The position numbers and the translations under genes were made by a program. Under the pieces are notes generated by a model. It was given only the letters and a program-made list of their open reading frames with translations. It did no database searches and was not told the origin of the DNA. 64,000 bases of DNA from Tessaracoccus palaemonis (lineage in GTDB: Bacteria > Actinomycetota > Actinomycetes > Propionibacteriales > Propionibacteriaceae): the NCBI RefSeq assembly GCF_019316905.1, contig NZ_CP079216.1, forward strand, positions 2,542,001 to 2,606,000, written 5' to 3'. This document shows, in pieces, positions 1-8,347 of the stretch (the first letter of the stretch is position 1; the number at the start of each line of letters is the position of its first letter).

Positions 1-312
1 CGCCTGTGCATCGCCCGCGCCATCGCGGTCTCCCCCGACGTGCTGCTGATGGATGAGCCCTGCTCCGCCCTCGACCCCATCTCCACGCTGGCCATCGAGG
101 ACCTCATCAAGGAGCTCAAGGAGACCTACACCGTCGTCATCGTGACGCACAACATGCAGCAGGCGGCTCGTGTGTCGGACCAGACGGCGTTCTTCAACCT
201 CAAGGAGCACGGGAAGCCGGGCGAGCTGATCGAGATCGGCCCCACGGAGAAGATCTTCCACAACCCCGACCAGCAGGCCACTGAGGACTACATCACCGGC
301 CGCTTCGGCTGA
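1..312 (+). CDS. pstB: phosphate ABC transporter ATP-binding protein PstB, C-terminal part
   Basis: This is the last 103 residues of an ABC ATPase whose start lies before the window. The visible part opens right after the expected signature motif, with RLCIARAIA, then Walker B LLMDEP, the D-loop SALD and the H-loop in [13 protein letters not shown]. The tail, with [15 protein letters not shown] and a C-terminal YITGRFG, is typical of PstB, the subunit that drives phosphate import through PstA and PstC. It converges on the GH3 lipoprotein gene with 8 bases between. The phosphate assignment rests on the C-terminal wording alone. Confidence 0.88.
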   Translation, partial: RLCIARAIAVSPDVLLMDEPCSALDPISTLAIEDLIKELKETYTVVIVTHNMQQAARVSDQTAFFNLKEHGKPGELIEIGPTEKIFHNPDQQATEDYITGRFG

Positions 313-320
313 CCCGAGTC

Positions 321-1523
321 TCAGCCGCAGCTCAGCAGCCCGGCCTCCGCCTTCAGCGTGAGGATCCGGGCTGTTGACGTCTCCAGGCCCGCCCGGAAGT
401 CGGCGTCGTCGTCGGCCTCGTCCAGCACGGCCGCGACCATGTCGCCCATCAGGCGCGGGTCTGCGTTGATGACGAGGTCGCCGCCGGCTGCCAGGAACCG
501 GACGGCCCGCTCCCCCGGAGCCACGTCGCCGACGGCCTTGGCCGCTCCGAGGTCGTCGGCGATCACGACGCCGTCGTAGCCGAGCTTCCCGCGGAGCAGG
601 TCGGTGATGACCGCCGACGAGAAGACGCCCTCGTTGTCGGGGTCGATCTTCTCGAAGATCGCCGACGAGATCATCACGGAGCTGACGCCCGCGTCGATGG
701 CGGCCTCGAACGGCTCCAGCGCGACGGAGTCCTCGTCGATGTCGTCGTCGTGAGCGACGGCGTAGTCGGTGTTCTCGGTGACCTCGCCGAGCCCCGGGAA
801 GTGCTTGGCCGAGGTCATGATCCCGCCGGCCCGCATGCCGTCGATGAAGGCTGTGACTGACTCGGAGACCTGTTCGGCATCCGCCCCGAAGTCGCGTTTG
901 AGGCTGCCGATCGGGGCGTTGGTATCTCGCTTGGACTCGGGCACGACGTCGGCGACGGGCGCGAGGTTGTAGTCCACGCCGGCCTTCTTCAGCTGCTGGG
1001 CCCAGGACGTCGCCTGGGCGCGCAGGTCATCGACGGACCAGGTGCCCTGCTCGCGGGCGGTCGGGATCGTCGAGAAGCCGTCGCCCTGGAGCCGCTGCAC
1101 GGTGCCGCCCTCCTGGTCGACCGCGATCATGATCGGCAGCCTCGCGGTGCCCTCCTTGGAGATGCTGGCCGTCAGGGTGCGGATCGCCGAGCTGCCGGAG
1201 GTCCGGTTGCTCAGCAGGATGACCGAGCCGATGTCGTAGTCGGCGATCGCCCTGCGCGTGGTCTCGTCCAGCTCGGCGCTGTCGAGGCCGATGATGAACA
1301 GCTGCCCCACCTGCTCCTCCAGGGACAGGTCCGCGGCCAGGGTGGCGCAGCTGTCAACCGTCGGCGACGGGGACGCCGTCGTTGACGGGGCCAAGGCGCT
1401 GGTCGTGGTCGCCGGGTCCGTAGCCGCGGCCGTCGCCGACGCCGTGCCGGCGGTCAGCGGAGCGGGTGCGCAGGCTGCCAGCGCCACGGCACCCAGGGCT
1501 GTCAGGGCCGTGGCGGCCCTCAC
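321..1523 (-). CDS. GH3-family beta-N-acetylhexosaminidase lipoprotein (NagZ/LpqI-like)
   Basis: A 400-residue protein with a lipoprotein signal: hydrophobic stretch and lipobox ending LAAC, Cys18. A Thr/Ser/Pro/Ala-rich linker to about residue 55 precedes a GH3 N-terminal TIM barrel. NagZ-type landmarks are LAPVADV, AKHFPGLGEV and the nucleophile region VIADDLGAA. The family removes beta-GlcNAc from cell-wall fragments, here on the outer face of the membrane. The NagZ loop with the catalytic Asp-His dyad is replaced by TENTDYAV, so the His is absent; I recall the same change in actinobacterial LpqI-type proteins. The GTG start overlaps the mtr stop as GTGA, so the two are translationally coupled. 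Confidence 0.88.
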   Translation of the reverse strand: MRAATALTALGAVALAACAPAPLTAGTASATAAATDPATTTSALAPSTTASPSPTVDSCATLAADLSLEEQVGQLFIIGLDSAELDETTRRAIADYDIGSVILLSNRTSGSSAIRTLTASISKEGTARLPIMIAVDQEGGTVQRLQGDGFSTIPTAREQGTWSVDDLRAQATSWAQQLKKAGVDYNLAPVADVVPESKRDTNAPIGSLKRDFGADAEQVSESVTAFIDGMRAGGIMTSAKHFPGLGEVTENTDYAVAHDDDIDEDSVALEPFEAAIDAGVSSVMISSAIFEKIDPDNEGVFSSAVITDLLRGKLGYDGVVIADDLGAAKAVGDVAPGERAVRFLAAGGDLVINADPRLMGDMVAAVLDEADDDADFRAGLETSTARILTLKAEAGLLSCG

Positions 1524-2929
1524 TGGCCGATCTCCCCCGGCTTGCGGGCCAGGACGAGCTTCAACAGCGCGTTCTCGATGACCTCCGGCAGCGCGGGGTG
1601 GATCCAGTACTGGCCGCGCGCGAGCTCGTCGACGCGCTGCCCGAAGCTCATCGCCTGGATCAGGGGCTGGATGAGGGTGGACGCCTGGGGGCCGATGATG
1701 TGCGCGCCGACCAGGTGCATGGAGCGCGGGTCGGCGAGCAGCTTGACGAAGTGCTCCTCGTCCTCGAGCGCCCAGCCGTACGCGACGTCGGCGTAGCGCT
1801 GGCGGGCGACGATGTAGGGAGCTCCCCAGTTCCTGAGTTCCTGCTCCGTGACCCCCACCGACGCGATCTGCGGGTCGCCGAACACCGCCTGGGGCACGAA
1901 CCGGTGGTCGGTGCCGCGCAGGTCGTCGGGGTGGAGGAGGTTGTGCTGGACCGTGCGGCCCTCAGCGTTGGCGACGTGTTTGAGGAGGTGGTCGCTGGAG
2001 ACGTCGCCCAGGGCCCAGATGCCCTTCACGTTGGTGCGCTGCTGCGCGTCGACGCGGATCTGGCCGTCGGGGTTGTGGTCGACGCCGGCCGCGCGGAGGT
2101 TGAGAGCATCAGAGTTGCGGTCGCGGCCCACCGCGATCAGCAGTTGGTCGGCGAAGTACTCGTACTCGATGCCGTTGCGGTCCTTCGTGATGACAACCAG
2201 CGAGTCATCGTCGCTCTTCTCGACCGAGGAGAGCTCCTGGTTGAGTCGCACGTTGACCGGGCCGTGCGAGAGCTCCTGCAGGTACGCCTGCGCGATGTCG
2301 CGGTCGTGGTGGCGAAGCAGCACGTCGGTGCGGTTGATCAGCGTCACCTCGGAGCCGAGGCCCGAGAAGATGTGGGCGAACTCGGCGGCGATGTAGCCTC
2401 CGCCGACGATGACGAGGCGGCGTGGCAGCTCGTCGATGCGCATGATGGTGTCGGAGGTGTGCACACGGTCGGAGGCCTCCGCCAGGCCGGGCACGTCGAG
2501 GGTCCGGGGGCGCGAGCCGGTGGCGATGACGATGTTCGACGCGGAGATCCGCGTGTCGCCGACCTGCAGCGTCGAGGCGTCGACGAAGCTGGCCTCGCCG
2601 TGGAAGACCGTGACGTTCTGGCTGCGCTCGCGCCAGTCGAGACCGCCGGCGGAGATGGGGTCGATGCGGCCGAAGATCCGGTCGCGGATCGCCGGCCAGT
2701 CGGCCCCCTTGAACTCCAGCTGCACGCCGAGGCGGCGGGCCTCGGCGACGCTCGCGGCGAGGTCCGCGGGCAGTACGAACATCTTGGTGGGGATGCAGCC
2801 GCGGTTGAGGCAGGTGCCGCCGAACGTCTCGTCGCGCTCGATCAGGGCGACGTCCCAGTCGGCGAACCGTTCGTCGATGAGCGAGTTCCCGGTCCCGGAA
2901 CCGATGACGGCGAGGTCGAAGTGCTGCAT
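1520..2929 (-). CDS. mtr: mycothione reductase
   Basis: A 469-residue flavin disulfide reductase. An FAD-binding GSGTGN motif at residues 10-15 precedes the redox-active CLNRGC (Cys40, Cys45). An NAD(P) Rossmann motif VGGGYIAAEFA and the C-terminal HPALPEV, carrying the His-Glu catalytic pair of the partner subunit, follow. The opening, with GTGNSLIDERF, is characteristic of mycothione rather than glutathione or lipoamide reductases. It keeps mycothiol reduced in the cytoplasm, which fits an actinobacterium. The ATG at 2929 follows a -10-like CAGAAT by 6 bases and no Shine-Dalgarno is visible, suggesting a leaderless mRNA. The stop overlaps the next gene. Confidence 0.93.
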   Translation of the reverse strand: MQHFDLAVIGSGTGNSLIDERFADWDVALIERDETFGGTCLNRGCIPTKMFVLPADLAASVAEARRLGVQLEFKGADWPAIRDRIFGRIDPISAGGLDWRERSQNVTVFHGEASFVDASTLQVGDTRISASNIVIATGSRPRTLDVPGLAEASDRVHTSDTIMRIDELPRRLVIVGGGYIAAEFAHIFSGLGSEVTLINRTDVLLRHHDRDIAQAYLQELSHGPVNVRLNQELSSVEKSDDDSLVVITKDRNGIEYEYFADQLLIAVGRDRNSDALNLRAAGVDHNPDGQIRVDAQQRTNVKGIWALGDVSSDHLLKHVANAEGRTVQHNLLHPDDLRGTDHRFVPQAVFGDPQIASVGVTEQELRNWGAPYIVARQRYADVAYGWALEDEEHFVKLLADPRSMHLVGAHIIGPQASTLIQPLIQAMSFGQRVDELARGQYWIHPALPEVIENALLKLVLARKPGEIGQ

Positions 2930-2935
2930 GCAGCC

Positions 2936-2941
2936 ATTCTG
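2936..2941 (-). promoter_or_regulatory. -10-like hexamer of mtr (leaderless start)
   Basis: CAGAAT on the minus strand, 6 bases before the mtr ATG, with no ribosome binding site between. It matches the spacing seen at many other gene starts in this window. Confidence 0.5.
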
Positions 2942-3127
2942 TCACGTAGGGCCCGGGCGTTTCCGGAGGGCGTCAGGCGTTCCCCGCGGCGCCAGGCAGG
3001 CGCCCGTAGTCCTCGTCGGCAACCGGCTCCCCCAGGGGAAACCAGCAGCTCGAATCCTCCGTCGTCCATGAGCCGGTTCCAGCACGCCCCGGGTGACCGG
3101 TGGCCGACGCGCGTCCCGCCCCACTTT

Positions 3128-3720
3128 CCCGCACAACAATGCGTATGCCAGGTCCGCTGCAACATACGCACAGCAACCCCGAAATAGGCATCGTTGTGCG
3201 CGGCATCCGAGCCGACCCCGGTTCCCTGAGCTCGTCGAAGGGCCCTGAGCGACGGGAAGGGACTCACCCTCTCCCCCGGCTGGACCCCCTTCGCTTCGCG
3301 AAGGGCACCTCGGCCGACTCGGCGACCCAACCAGTCCCCCAGCCCCCGAAGCCCACCGGGCTCCCGGCCCAGACCCGCTGCCCCTCTTTCCCACACAACA
3401 ATGCGTATGCCAGGTCCGCTGCAACATACGCACAGCGGCACCGGAATAGGCATCGTTGTGCGCGGCGACCGAGCCGACCCCGGTTCCCTGAGCTCGTCGA
3501 AGGGCCCTGAGCGAAGCGAAGGGACTCACCCTCTCCCCCGGCTGGACCCCCTTCGCTTCGCGAAGGGCACCTCGGCCGACTCGGCGACCCGACCAGTCCC
3601 CCGAAGCCCACCGGGCTCCCGGCCCCGACCCGCAGCCCCACTTTCCCGCACAACAATGCGTATGCCAGGTCCGCTGCAACATACGCACAGCGGCACCGGA
3701 ATAGGCATCGTTGTGCGCGG
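3128..3720. repeat. tandem intergenic array, about 257-bp period, 2.3 units
   Basis: Three copies of a 76-bp imperfect palindrome lie at 3128-3203, 3390-3465 and 3645-3720. Each opens with CCGCACAACAATGCG or a close variant and closes with GGCATCGTTGTGCGCGG, and holds an inner CCGCTG...CAGCGG stem. Between copies is a second repeat, GGTTCCCTGAGCTCGTCGAA followed by GGGCCCTGAGCG (3220-3261, 3482-3523), and a CCCTTCGCTTCGCGAAGGG palindrome. Frames through it are low-quality and repeat with the DNA, so I see no gene in 2942-3729. Both repeat types recur at 20.2-20.4 kb. Confidence 0.9.
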
Positions 3721-3729
3721 GAACGGTCA

Positions 3730-5158
3730 AGTCCCGTGGTGTGGTGTCATTCCGTTGCTTCCTGTTGGTGGGTGATGGTCAGGCGGTGAGGTAGAGCTCG
3801 TGGTGGGCGGGTTCGGTGTGTTCGTGGAGGGTGTGGACGAGTTTGCGCATGGAGATGTCGGAGAAGTAGCGGCGTTCGCCGTAAGACCATTCCTCGTGCT
3901 GCTCCTGGAGGACGGCGCCGATGAGGCGGGTCACGGAGTCGCGGTCGGGGAAGATCTGGACGACGTCGGCGCGTCGTTTGATCTCCCGGTTGAGGCGCTC
4001 GATGGGGTTGTTCGACCAGACCTTTTGCCAGTGCTCGCGCGGCAGCGTCGCGAACCCGGTCAGGTCCGCTTCGGCGGCCTCGAGCATCGCGGTGACCTCG
4101 GGAAACGCGGAGCGGAGGCTGTCGGTGACGGCCTTGTATTGCGCGATCACGGTTTGGGTCGTGGTCTGCGCGAAGATCGTGGAGATCAGCGCGTTGACCG
4201 GTTTCGAGTGGGCCGATCCGAGGCGTTGAGTTACGTTGCGGGCGAAGTGGACCCGGCATCTCTGCCACCCCGCTCCGGGCAGGATCGCTTTCACTGCCGC
4301 TTTCAGTCCGGCGTGCGCGTCGCTGGTGACCAGGGTCACCCCGAGCGGGTCCGCATCGGTGGCGACCTTGAGGCCACGGTCGCGCAGCGAGCGGAGGAAC
4401 TCGGTCCAGAAGTCGGTGGTCTCCGCGTCACCGAGCGCCATCCCGAGGATCTCGCGTCGGCCCTCACCAGAGACTCCGGTCGCGACGACCAGTGCTTGGG
4501 AGACGACCCGGCCGCGGTGGCGGACGTCGAGGTAGGTGGCGTCGAGGAACAGGTACGGGAACCAGGTGTGATCGAGTCTGCGGTGCAGGAACTCGTGGAC
4601 TGCTTCGTCGATCTCGCCGCAGATCCGCGACACCGTCGAGCGGGAGATGCCGGTGTCGTTGCCGAGGGCCCGGATCAGGTGCTCGACCTTGCGGGTCGAG
4701 ACCCCGTCGATCCAGGCCTGGCAGATCACCGCGTAGAGGGCCTTATCGACCCGCCGCCGCGGGTGCAACAGAGACGGGAAGAACGACCCTTCCCGCAGCT
4801 TCGGGATCTGCAGGTCGACCTCCCCGGCCGGGGTCGCGAGGACCTTCGGGCGCGTGCCGTTGCGGCGGGTGGTCCGTTCCGGGGTGCGCTCGTAACGGGC
4901 GGCGCCGATCTTCGCGGTCGCTTCCGCGTCGACAAGGTCTTGCAGGCCGGCCTGCAGCATCCGGCGGAACACGTCCTGATGCGCGAGGTCGGGATCGGCG
5001 AGAACTTCACCGATCAGGGTCGAAAGGGCAGACTGGTACTGGGTCATCGTGGGATCTCTGCTTTGCTTCTTGCCGGAAACAACTGGTCATCCCACGATGG
5101 CCCTTCAACGTCCACGACGACGAGAACCCCCACAGGATTGACACCACGCTATGGGACT
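3730..5158 (-). mobile_element. IS256-family insertion sequence
   Basis: About 1.43 kb holding one Mutator-type transposase. Imperfect terminal inverted repeats are visible: AGTCCCGTGGTGTGGTGTCA at 3730-3749 against the reverse complement of 5139-5158, 16 of 20 positions matching. No target duplication is evident when 8 bases on each side are compared, so the exact ends may differ by a few bases or the copy may be old. It lies directly after the third unit of the palindromic repeat array. Confidence 0.85.
3779..5047 (-). CDS. IS256-family (Mutator-type) transposase
   Basis: A full-length 422-residue transposase that cuts and joins the ends of its own element. Family features include the N-terminal helical part ending in YERTPERTTRRNG, the segment VDLQIPKLREGSFFPSLL, the first catalytic Asp in LFLDATYLDVR, the second in VTSDAHAGLKAAV, the CRVHFARN segment, and the downstream catalytic Glu in WSNNPIERLNREIKRR. 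No frameshift or stop interrupts it, so it could be active. The ATG at 5047 follows GGGATC rather than a strong Shine-Dalgarno, as is common for transposases. Confidence 0.95.
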   Translation of the reverse strand: MTQYQSALSTLIGEVLADPDLAHQDVFRRMLQAGLQDLVDAEATAKIGAARYERTPERTTRRNGTRPKVLATPAGEVDLQIPKLREGSFFPSLLHPRRRVDKALYAVICQAWIDGVSTRKVEHLIRALGNDTGISRSTVSRICGEIDEAVHEFLHRRLDHTWFPYLFLDATYLDVRHRGRVVSQALVVATGVSGEGRREILGMALGDAETTDFWTEFLRSLRDRGLKVATDADPLGVTLVTSDAHAGLKAAVKAILPGAGWQRCRVHFARNVTQRLGSAHSKPVNALISTIFAQTTTQTVIAQYKAVTDSLRSAFPEVTAMLEAAEADLTGFATLPREHWQKVWSNNPIERLNREIKRRADVVQIFPDRDSVTRLIGAVLQEQHEEWSYGERRYFSDISMRKLVHTLHEHTEPAHHELYLTA

Positions 5159-5162
5159 CACC

Positions 5163-5220
5163 CGCGGGAACCGAGCTGTGCGCGGGAATCGAGCTGTGCG
5201 CGGGAGTCGCGAGCCGGGCG
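5163..5220. repeat. short tandem repeat, 18-bp unit
   Basis: CGCGGGAACCGAGCTGTG at 5163-5180 is followed by a near-identical unit at 5181-5198 and a decayed third one. It sits between the IS256 right end and the deacetylase promoter. No gene is visible in 5159-5358. Confidence 0.7.
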
Positions 5221-5346
5221 CGGGAGCTGGCCCTCACCTAAACGCGGGTGCGTGGCGATCCTGGCCGTCGCCCCGACGAGCCTGGCCCTGGCTGCCTAGC
5301 GGCGACGAGTCGCCCGCTGACGCCACCCGCGGCACCCTCCCGCGCC

Positions 5347-5352
5347 TAGTCT
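5347..5352 (+). promoter_or_regulatory. -10-like hexamer before the PIG-L deacetylase
   Basis: TAGTCT lies 6 bases before the ATG at 5359 and there is no Shine-Dalgarno, which suggests a leaderless transcript. Confidence 0.5.
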
Positions 5353-5358
5353 TTCCCC

Positions 5359-6084
5359 ATGACTGACCTGAGCGTGCAGCGGTTGGACGACGAGGGATTC
5401 CGGCGGGTGCTGTGCGTCGTCGCACACCCCGACGACGTCGAGTACGGCCTGTCGGCCTGCGTGCACCGCTGGGTGCGGCAGGGCGCGACGGTCGCCTATC
5501 TGCTGCTGACCTCGGGAGAGGCGGGGATGCAGACTCCCCCGGCCGAGGTCGGGCCCCTGCGGGCGAGGGAGCAGGCCGCCGCGTGCGCCGAGGTCGGCGT
5601 CGACGACCTGACGATCCTCGATCATCCCGACGGGATGCTCGTCTACTCGCTCGACCTGCGCCGCGACATCGCACGCAGGATCCGCGAGTTCCGGCCCGAC
5701 GTGGTCGCCGTCGGGTCCTGGGAGATCGAGGTCGGTTGGGGGCTCAACCAGGCCGACCATCGCGTCGCCGGGCTCGCTGCCCTCGACGCCGTCCGCGACG
5801 CGGACAACACATGGGTGCACCCCGAGCTGGCGGACCGGGAGGGGCTGCCGAAGTGGCACGTCGACCGCCTGCTGGTCTACGGGCACAAGGAGCCGACGCA
5901 CGGCGTGCCCCTGTCCGACGACGACGTCGCCGCCGCGGTCGCGTCGCTGAGCCGGCACGAGGCCTACCTCGCGGACCTGCCCGACCACCCGGCCCCGGCC
6001 GACTTCATCCCCGACATGCTCGCCCAGCAGGGGGCGGCGATCGACGCGGCCCACGGCCTGCTCATGCACGTCTTCGACCTGTAG
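5359..6084 (+). CDS. PIG-L family deacetylase
   Basis: A 241-residue zinc-dependent deacetylase of the GlcNAc-PI de-N-acetylase superfamily, which includes MshB and Mca of mycothiol metabolism and LmbE proteins. The zinc and base motif is VAHPDDVEYG near residue 22, followed by LLLTSGEAG and REQAAACAEVGVDDLTILDHPDG. The later His motif may be NQADHRVAG. It is shorter than MshB (about 300 residues), so I do not assign a mycothiol role. It stands alone between the IS element and the SDR gene, and its substrate is unknown. Confidence 0.85.
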   Translation: MTDLSVQRLDDEGFRRVLCVVAHPDDVEYGLSACVHRWVRQGATVAYLLLTSGEAGMQTPPAEVGPLRAREQAAACAEVGVDDLTILDHPDGMLVYSLDLRRDIARRIREFRPDVVAVGSWEIEVGWGLNQADHRVAGLAALDAVRDADNTWVHPELADREGLPKWHVDRLLVYGHKEPTHGVPLSDDDVAAAVASLSRHEAYLADLPDHPAPADFIPDMLAQQGAAIDAAHGLLMHVFDL

Positions 6085-6102
6085 CCCGCGGTCGGTGAGG
6101 GC

Positions 6103-6108
6103 TAGGCT
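6103..6108 (+). promoter_or_regulatory. -10-like hexamer before the SDR gene
   Basis: TAGGCT ends 7 bases before the ATG at 6116. It supports that ATG as the start rather than the in-frame GTG at 6095, which lies upstream of the hexamer. Confidence 0.5.
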
Positions 6109-6115
6109 GACCCGC

Positions 6116-6877
6116 ATGGATTCAACCTGGGCAGTGGTGACCGGAGCCTCCTCGGGGCTCGGTGTGGCGTTCGCGCACCGGCTCGCGTCGGAGGGCGCGA
6201 ACGTCGTGCTGGCGGCGCGCAGCGAGGACAGACTCGAGCAGGTCGCGGCCGAGCTGCGCAGCCGGCACGGCGTCCGCACGCGCGTGTCGCCGGTCGACCT
6301 CAGCTCCCCGGAGGGCCGGGCAGGCTTCGTCGAGGAGGTCTCACGGACTCCCGTCAGCCACCTGATCAACAACGCCGGCTTCGGCACGCTCGGCGAGTTC
6401 GCCGACATCGACCCGGCCAGGGTGACACAGGAGCTGGAGCTCGACGTCGTCGCGCTGACGGAGCTGAGCCGCGCGGTCACTCCGGGCATGGTGTCCCGGG
6501 GTCGCGGGGCGATCGTGAACGTCGCGTCGACGGCGGCCTTCCAGCCGATCCCCGGCATGGCCGTCTACGCCGCCGCGAAGGCCTACGTGCTGCGGTTCAG
6601 CTGCGCGCTGTGGGACGAGCTGCACGCCACCGGCGTGCGGGCGATCGCCCTGTGCCCAGGACCCACGCAGACGGCGTTCTTCGCCAACGCGGGCAACTCG
6701 GAGGTGATGGGGCGTCGCCGCACGCCGGAGCAGGTCGTCGACACGGCCTGGGCCGGTCTGAAGCGACACCGGCCCTACACCGTCGACGGGCTGGGCAACT
6801 GGGGGCTGGCGTTGACCGCCGGGCTGGCACCGGTGCGGCTGCAGACGCTGATCTCCCGGGGGATCGTCAGCCGCTGA
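6116..6877 (+). CDS. short-chain dehydrogenase/reductase
   Basis: A 253-residue Rossmann-fold oxidoreductase. The NADP(H) motif is TGASSGLGVAFA at residues 9-20, with NNAG near 87, the catalytic Ser in VNVASTAAF and the YxxxK pair in VYAAAKAYV. RSEDRLEQVAAEL following the second strand is usual for NADPH-preferring classical SDRs of the DltE/YqjQ type. ATG 6116 was chosen because it follows a -10-like hexamer and starts just ahead of the first beta strand. Substrate not predictable. Confidence 0.88.
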   Translation: MDSTWAVVTGASSGLGVAFAHRLASEGANVVLAARSEDRLEQVAAELRSRHGVRTRVSPVDLSSPEGRAGFVEEVSRTPVSHLINNAGFGTLGEFADIDPARVTQELELDVVALTELSRAVTPGMVSRGRGAIVNVASTAAFQPIPGMAVYAAAKAYVLRFSCALWDELHATGVRAIALCPGPTQTAFFANAGNSEVMGRRRTPEQVVDTAWAGLKRHRPYTVDGLGNWGLALTAGLAPVRLQTLISRGIVSR

Positions 6878-6883
6878 GTCGGC

Positions 6884-8338
6884 TCAGGCAATCTTGATCG
6901 ACTTGTTCTCCAGGAACTCGACCGGCGGCGCCCCCCACGACGTCGTGACGCGCACCTCGTAGTTGCCGGCCCCCAGGCTGACCGCCGTGGCCCAGCCCTT
7001 CTGGCCATCGTCGCTCACTGTTCCCGTGAGCTCCGCCTCGAGCGTCGCGAGCACCGCGCCAGAATCCACGTCGGTCACCTGCACGATGGGCTCCGATGCG
7101 CCGTCGCGGATGGTGCCCGTGATGCTGGTCCGGCCGACGGAGAGCTGGGCCTGGTTGCGCGGCGTGCTGATCTGGAGGGGAGCGAGGACGCCTGCGTTGC
7201 GCGACGTGTACCCCTCCTCCGACGCGAAGGTATCGGGCGGGGCCGCGCCGTCCTGCAGGAAGAACACGGCGTTGTCGGCATCCCCGACCAGCGCGTTGAC
7301 GGAGAACACCATCTGGTTGCGCGCCTGCACGGCGAGTTCATCGGTGGTGAGCTCCGCGTAGGCCTCGGCGCTCAGGTCGATCGTGACCGTGTCGCCGGCG
7401 CTCTCGACGCTCAGGACCTGCCCGGGCCCCCACGACGAACGGTAGTCGGGGTCGAGCGGGACGAGCGTCAGGACGGCCTCGACAACGGAGTTCAGCAGGT
7501 TCTCGGCGCTCGGCAGGTCGCGCAGCTCGCGGTGGAGCAGCCCGTCGGAGCGCCCCACGTAGTACACGGCGATGTTGCGGACCTGGGCCGGCAGGGTCCG
7601 CGATGAGGTGACGCTGGGGGCGGAGCTGGCCGTGGGCTGCGAGAGCACCGCGGGCGTGGGCTGCGGCCGGGTGAGGACGGCGAGCAGGAGACCGAGCAGG
7701 ATCGCGATGATCGTCAGCAGCACCACGAACCGAGGGGCCAGATGCCTCCGGTACTGGCCGCTGAGCTGCGCCAACTCTCCCTCCAGCGTTACCGTGCCGG
7801 GTGCCTGGACCTGACGCGCGGAGGCTCTCAGGGCGGCGGTCACCTCCTGCGAGAAGGACTCGAGTGAGCCGGGCTGCCCTCCTGCCGCGGCGGCGCCCAC
7901 CTTGGCCCGCAGCGTCTCCAGGGAGATCTCGAGCTTCTGGTTGCAGCCGCGCACCGACATGCGCATGATGGCGGCCAGCTCTGGGCCGAACACCGACAGG
8001 TAATGGCTGACGACGAGGATCTCCGCCATCCGCGGGGGCAGGGACGCGATGCCGCGGAGGATGTCGTTCTGGCGTGGCTCCGCGACGGCCGGCAGGGTCA
8101 GCTGCGACGTCACCGTCCGGGATGCTCTGGCCAGGTGCACCGCGTGCTCCTGCATGAACTCGACCCTCTCGCCCGGATCGATCAGGCGGTTGCCGCGGCG
8201 ATGGAGAGCCAGCATCGCGCTGCGCACGATCCGTCCGGACGCGTCCTCGACGCCGAGTAGCACGACGAGGCGGTGCAGGGTGATCCCCTGCTCCTCGTAC
8301 AGCTTCACCAGCCAGTCTGGTGACTCCTCGGCGGTCAT
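6884..8338 (-). CDS. membrane protein: ECF-sigma-like cytoplasmic domain plus GerMN and Gmad2 domains
   Basis: A 484-residue protein of unusual make-up. Residues 10-75 resemble sigma region 2 (LYEEQGITLHRLVVLLGV... then RGNRLIDPGERVEFMQEHAV). Residues 92-148 resemble sigma region 4 (ILRGIASLPPRMAEILVVSHYLS...). One membrane helix at about 204-222 follows, then a Ser/Pro/Thr linker. Residues about 254-365 look like GerMN (IAVYYVGRSDGLLHRELRDL... VTIDLSAEAYAE) and about 385-484 like the Ig-like Gmad2 domain (ISTPRNQAQLSVGRTSITGTI). Topology would put the sigma-like part inside and GerMN/Gmad2 outside. It follows ccsB by 9 bases in the cytochrome c run. Domain assignment is from sequence reading only. 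Confidence 0.72.
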   Translation of the reverse strand: MTAEESPDWLVKLYEEQGITLHRLVVLLGVEDASGRIVRSAMLALHRRGNRLIDPGERVEFMQEHAVHLARASRTVTSQLTLPAVAEPRQNDILRGIASLPPRMAEILVVSHYLSVFGPELAAIMRMSVRGCNQKLEISLETLRAKVGAAAAGGQPGSLESFSQEVTAALRASARQVQAPGTVTLEGELAQLSGQYRRHLAPRFVVLLTIIAILLGLLLAVLTRPQPTPAVLSQPTASSAPSVTSSRTLPAQVRNIAVYYVGRSDGLLHRELRDLPSAENLLNSVVEAVLTLVPLDPDYRSSWGPGQVLSVESAGDTVTIDLSAEAYAELTTDELAVQARNQMVFSVNALVGDADNAVFFLQDGAAPPDTFASEEGYTSRNAGVLAPLQISTPRNQAQLSVGRTSITGTIRDGASEPIVQVTDVDSGAVLATLEAELTGTVSDDGQKGWATAVSLGAGNYEVRVTTSWGAPPVEFLENKSIKIA

Positions 8339-8347
8339 GTCCTGCGA

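Noticed and set aside
3128..3720. A CRISPR array at the 3-kb repeats
   Set aside because: Units are 76 bp and palindromic with a 257-bp period and similar, not unique, spacers; no cas genes.
3100..3775. Several 60-260-codon frames within the repeat array
   Set aside because: Their products repeat with the DNA on both strands and show no recognisable family; no start site stands out.
5007..5237. A small minus-strand frame upstream of the IS256 transposase
   Set aside because: It spans the IS end and the 18-bp tandem repeat, so it is not a conserved coding unit.
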